From: Burkholderiaceae bacterium | Lineage (GTDB): Bacteria; Pseudomonadota; Gammaproteobacteria; Burkholderiales; Burkholderiaceae_E | Direction of reading: 5' to 3' | Assembly (NCBI GenBank): GCA_024637155.1 | Contig: JAGXFR010000005.1 | Location: 1-64,000 of the forward strand | DNA: 64,000 nucleotides | Shown: positions 62,677-64,000 of the stretch, piece by piece | Numbering within the stretch: the first letter of the stretch is position 1 | Layout: each line of letters opens with the position of its first letter | Notes under the pieces: generated by a model | What the model saw: the letters and a program-made list of their open reading frames with translations, nothing else | The model's database searches: none | What the model was told of the DNA's origin: nothing | Made by a program: the position numbers and the translations under genes

Positions 62677-63345
62677 ATGCAGCGGCTGCTCGACATCGTT
62701 CTGTCCGGGATGGCACTTGTGCTGCTCTCGCCACTGCTGGTGCCGATCGCCATCGCCTTGCGACTGACAGGTGAGGGTGAGATCTTTTATGTACAGACGC
62801 GAATCGGCCGTGGCGCAAGAGCATTTGGCATCTACAAGTTCGCCACCATGCTGAAGGACAGTCCGAATCTGGGAACGGGTACGGTGACGGTAAGAAACGA
62901 CCCGCGCGTTCTGCCGCTCGGGCATTTCCTCCGCAAGACAAAGATCAACGAGTTGCCACAGTTGCTCAACATCATCAAGGGTGACATGAGCATCATCGGG
63001 CCACGCCCCCTGACTCAGCGCGGCTTCGACGCGGTTCCTGGCGTTCTTCAGGCTGAGATCGTCAAGGTCAGGCCGGGCTTGTCCGGAATCGGGTCAATCA
63101 TCTTTCGGGACGAGGAAGCGTTGTTGCACGCTGCCGCAGAAGCGCCGGCGTTCTATGACCGGACGATCGCGCCATACAAGGGCGCGTTGGAAGCGTGGTA
63201 CGTGTCCAATCAGGGATTGCGCAGCTACTTTCTGTGCATCGCGATCACCCTCTGGGTGGTACTGTTTCCGAAGTCACGGGCCGTCTGGACGGCATTCCCC
63301 GATTTGCCCAAGCCCCCGGCCGAACTCGCGGAAATGCTGACATGA
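62677..63345 (+). CDS. Initiating phosphoglycosyl transferase 2
   Basis: This 222-residue transferase has an N-terminal membrane helix (LLDIVLSGMALVLLSPLLVPIAIAL), YKFATML, KINELPQLLNIIKGDMSIIGPRPL and RPGLSGIGSIIFRDE. It belongs to the same family as the 60722 gene but is clearly different. It starts 2 bp after the dehydratase and overlaps the aminotransferase by 4 bp, so these three form a module. Confidence 0.9.
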   Translation: MQRLLDIVLSGMALVLLSPLLVPIAIALRLTGEGEIFYVQTRIGRGARAFGIYKFATMLKDSPNLGTGTVTVRNDPRVLPLGHFLRKTKINELPQLLNIIKGDMSIIGPRPLTQRGFDAVPGVLQAEIVKVRPGLSGIGSIIFRDEEALLHAAAEAPAFYDRTIAPYKGALEAWYVSNQGLRSYFLCIAITLWVVLFPKSRAVWTAFPDLPKPPAELAEMLT

Positions 63346-64000
63346 ACCAACCACTCCTCCCCGCCGCCCTCTCCGCCGCCCTCTCCGCCGCCCTCTCCCG
63401 CTACGCCTCCCGCAACCCCGAGAGCGCCCGGCTGCACGCCGCCGCCGCCGAGGTAATGCCCGGCGGGAACACCCGCACCGTCCTCTTCTACCCGCCCTTC
63501 CCGCTCTTCATGGTCCGCGGCGAAGGCTGCCGGCTGTGGGACGCGGACGGACACGCCTACCTCGACGCGCTGGGCGAGTTCACGGCCGGGCTCTACGGCC
63601 ACTCGCACCCGGTGATCCGGCGTGCGCTCGAGGAGGCGCTGAAGGGCGGCATGAGTCTCTCGGCGCACACCGCGGGCGAGGCGGCGTTGGCGCGCGAGCT
63701 GCGCCGGCGCTTCCCCGCGATGGAACTGCTGCGCTTCACCAATTCGGGCACCGAGGCGAACCTGCTCGCCTTGTCCGCCGCCTGCGCGCACACGGGGCGG
63801 CGCAAGATCCTGGTCTTCGACGGGGCCTATCACGGGGGCGTCCTCACCTTCGGCGGGGGCGGTTCACCGGTGAACGTGCCGCACGATTTCGTCGTCGCAC
63901 GCTACAACGACCTGAGCTCGGTGCAAGCGCTCACTCACGCGCACGGCAAGGAACTGGCGGCGATCCTGGTCGAGCCGATGCTCGGTTCGGGCGGCTGCAT
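63342..64000 (+). CDS. Class III aminotransferase (GSA-aminomutase-like), partial
   Basis: The first ~219 residues are present; the gene runs off the window. Visible motifs are MPGGNTRTVLFYPPFP, LWDADGHAYLDALGEFTAGL, FTNSGTEANLLALSAA, and VFDGAYHGG. This is the glutamate-1-semialdehyde aminomutase-like group of PLP enzymes. The PLP Lys lies beyond the end. Together with the dehydratase and transferase it probably makes an amino sugar, or modifies one, for the glycan; the exact product is unknown. Confidence 0.88.
   Translation, partial: MNQPLLPAALSAALSAALSRYASRNPESARLHAAAAEVMPGGNTRTVLFYPPFPLFMVRGEGCRLWDADGHAYLDALGEFTAGLYGHSHPVIRRALEEALKGGMSLSAHTAGEAALARELRRRFPAMELLRFTNSGTEANLLALSAACAHTGRRKILVFDGAYHGGVLTFGGGGSPVNVPHDFVVARYNDLSSVQALTHAHGKELAAILVEPMLGSGGC
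63362..63398 (+). repeat. Three 12-bp tandem repeats at the aminotransferase start
   Basis: GCCGCCCTCTCC occurs three times in a row and encodes Ala-Ala-Leu-Ser three times (AALSAALSAALS) just after the start codon. A change in copy number would keep the frame. Confidence 0.8.

Overview
The window is high-GC DNA with closely packed genes, GTG/TTG starts and many ATGA stop/start overlaps. The gene set (NsrR/NnrS nitric-oxide genes, Do-type protease, RhlE helicase, an EPS cluster with a MarR-type EPS regulator and RfaH) fits a betaproteobacterium, perhaps Rhodocyclales or Burkholderiales. That placement is inferred from gene content only; there is no rRNA or tRNA in the window. 

Layout. (1) 1-11 kb is accessory and scarred. 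An IS21-like end cuts an osmC gene beside sodB. A collapsed IS3 orfA abuts an MFS transporter. A PBP1-like protein, a DUF4396 gene with one apparent missing base and a phosphatase-like lipoprotein lie between two direct copies of a ~100-bp dispersed repeat. A TetR regulator, a FrnE-like DsbA protein, a YghU-type GST and an orphan frdB follow. (2) 11-15 kb is a nitric-oxide/iron-sulfur group: two multi-haem/copper-type membrane proteins (one a clear NnrS), DUF2249 and MIP18-family proteins, and the NsrR repressor with a good operator. (3) 15-27 kb holds a self-regulated TetR-HlyD-permease-ATPase operon, UspA, Fe-alcohol dehydrogenase, RidA, a two-component system, a rhomboid protease, DUF302 and a Do-like protease, with several decayed genes between them. 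(4) 27.2-30.6 kb is a small catabolic operon (tautomerase, membrane peptide, enolase-superfamily enzyme, ketopantoate-reductase-like enzyme). It sits between two inverted, almost identical ~54-nt 3'-UTR elements, each followed by a terminator, with transposase scraps at both edges. (5) 30.6-32.2 kb is rhlE. (6) 32.4-43.3 kb is an exopolysaccharide export operon: PHP phosphatase, Wza, BY-kinase Wzc, a membrane J-domain protein, a TPR/jelly-roll protein, a FecR-like Gly-rich protein, an O-antigen ligase/polymerase and a kinase-less Wzz paralog. (7) 43.4-64 kb starts with the MarR-type EPS regulator and RfaH. An exact ops sequence lies just after rfaH, next to a hairpin. Then come a VapBC-type toxin-antitoxin pair and a long surface-glycan operon. 

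The glycan operon encodes a UDP-HexNAc 6-dehydrogenase, a dTDP-3-acetamido-3,6-dideoxyhexose branch (fdtC, fdtA, fdtB), Wzx, two glycosyltransferase-like proteins, Wzy, the UDP-L-FucNAc branch (fnlA, fnlB, fnlC), the WbuB transferase, two initiating phosphoglycosyl transferases, a second 4,6-dehydratase and the start of a class III aminotransferase. The stretch from about 46.7 to 61.4 kb is visibly AT-richer than its flanks, which suggests an exchanged O-antigen block. Within it, wzx and the two transferases lie between two same-strand remnants of an IS5-family transposase. 

The most interesting observations are the hairpin-ops element downstream of rfaH, the paired inverted 3'-UTR elements around a small island, the membrane-anchored J-domain protein in the EPS operon, and the IS5-flanked flippase/transferase cassette. 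I found no CRISPR array, rRNA, tRNA or intact prophage.
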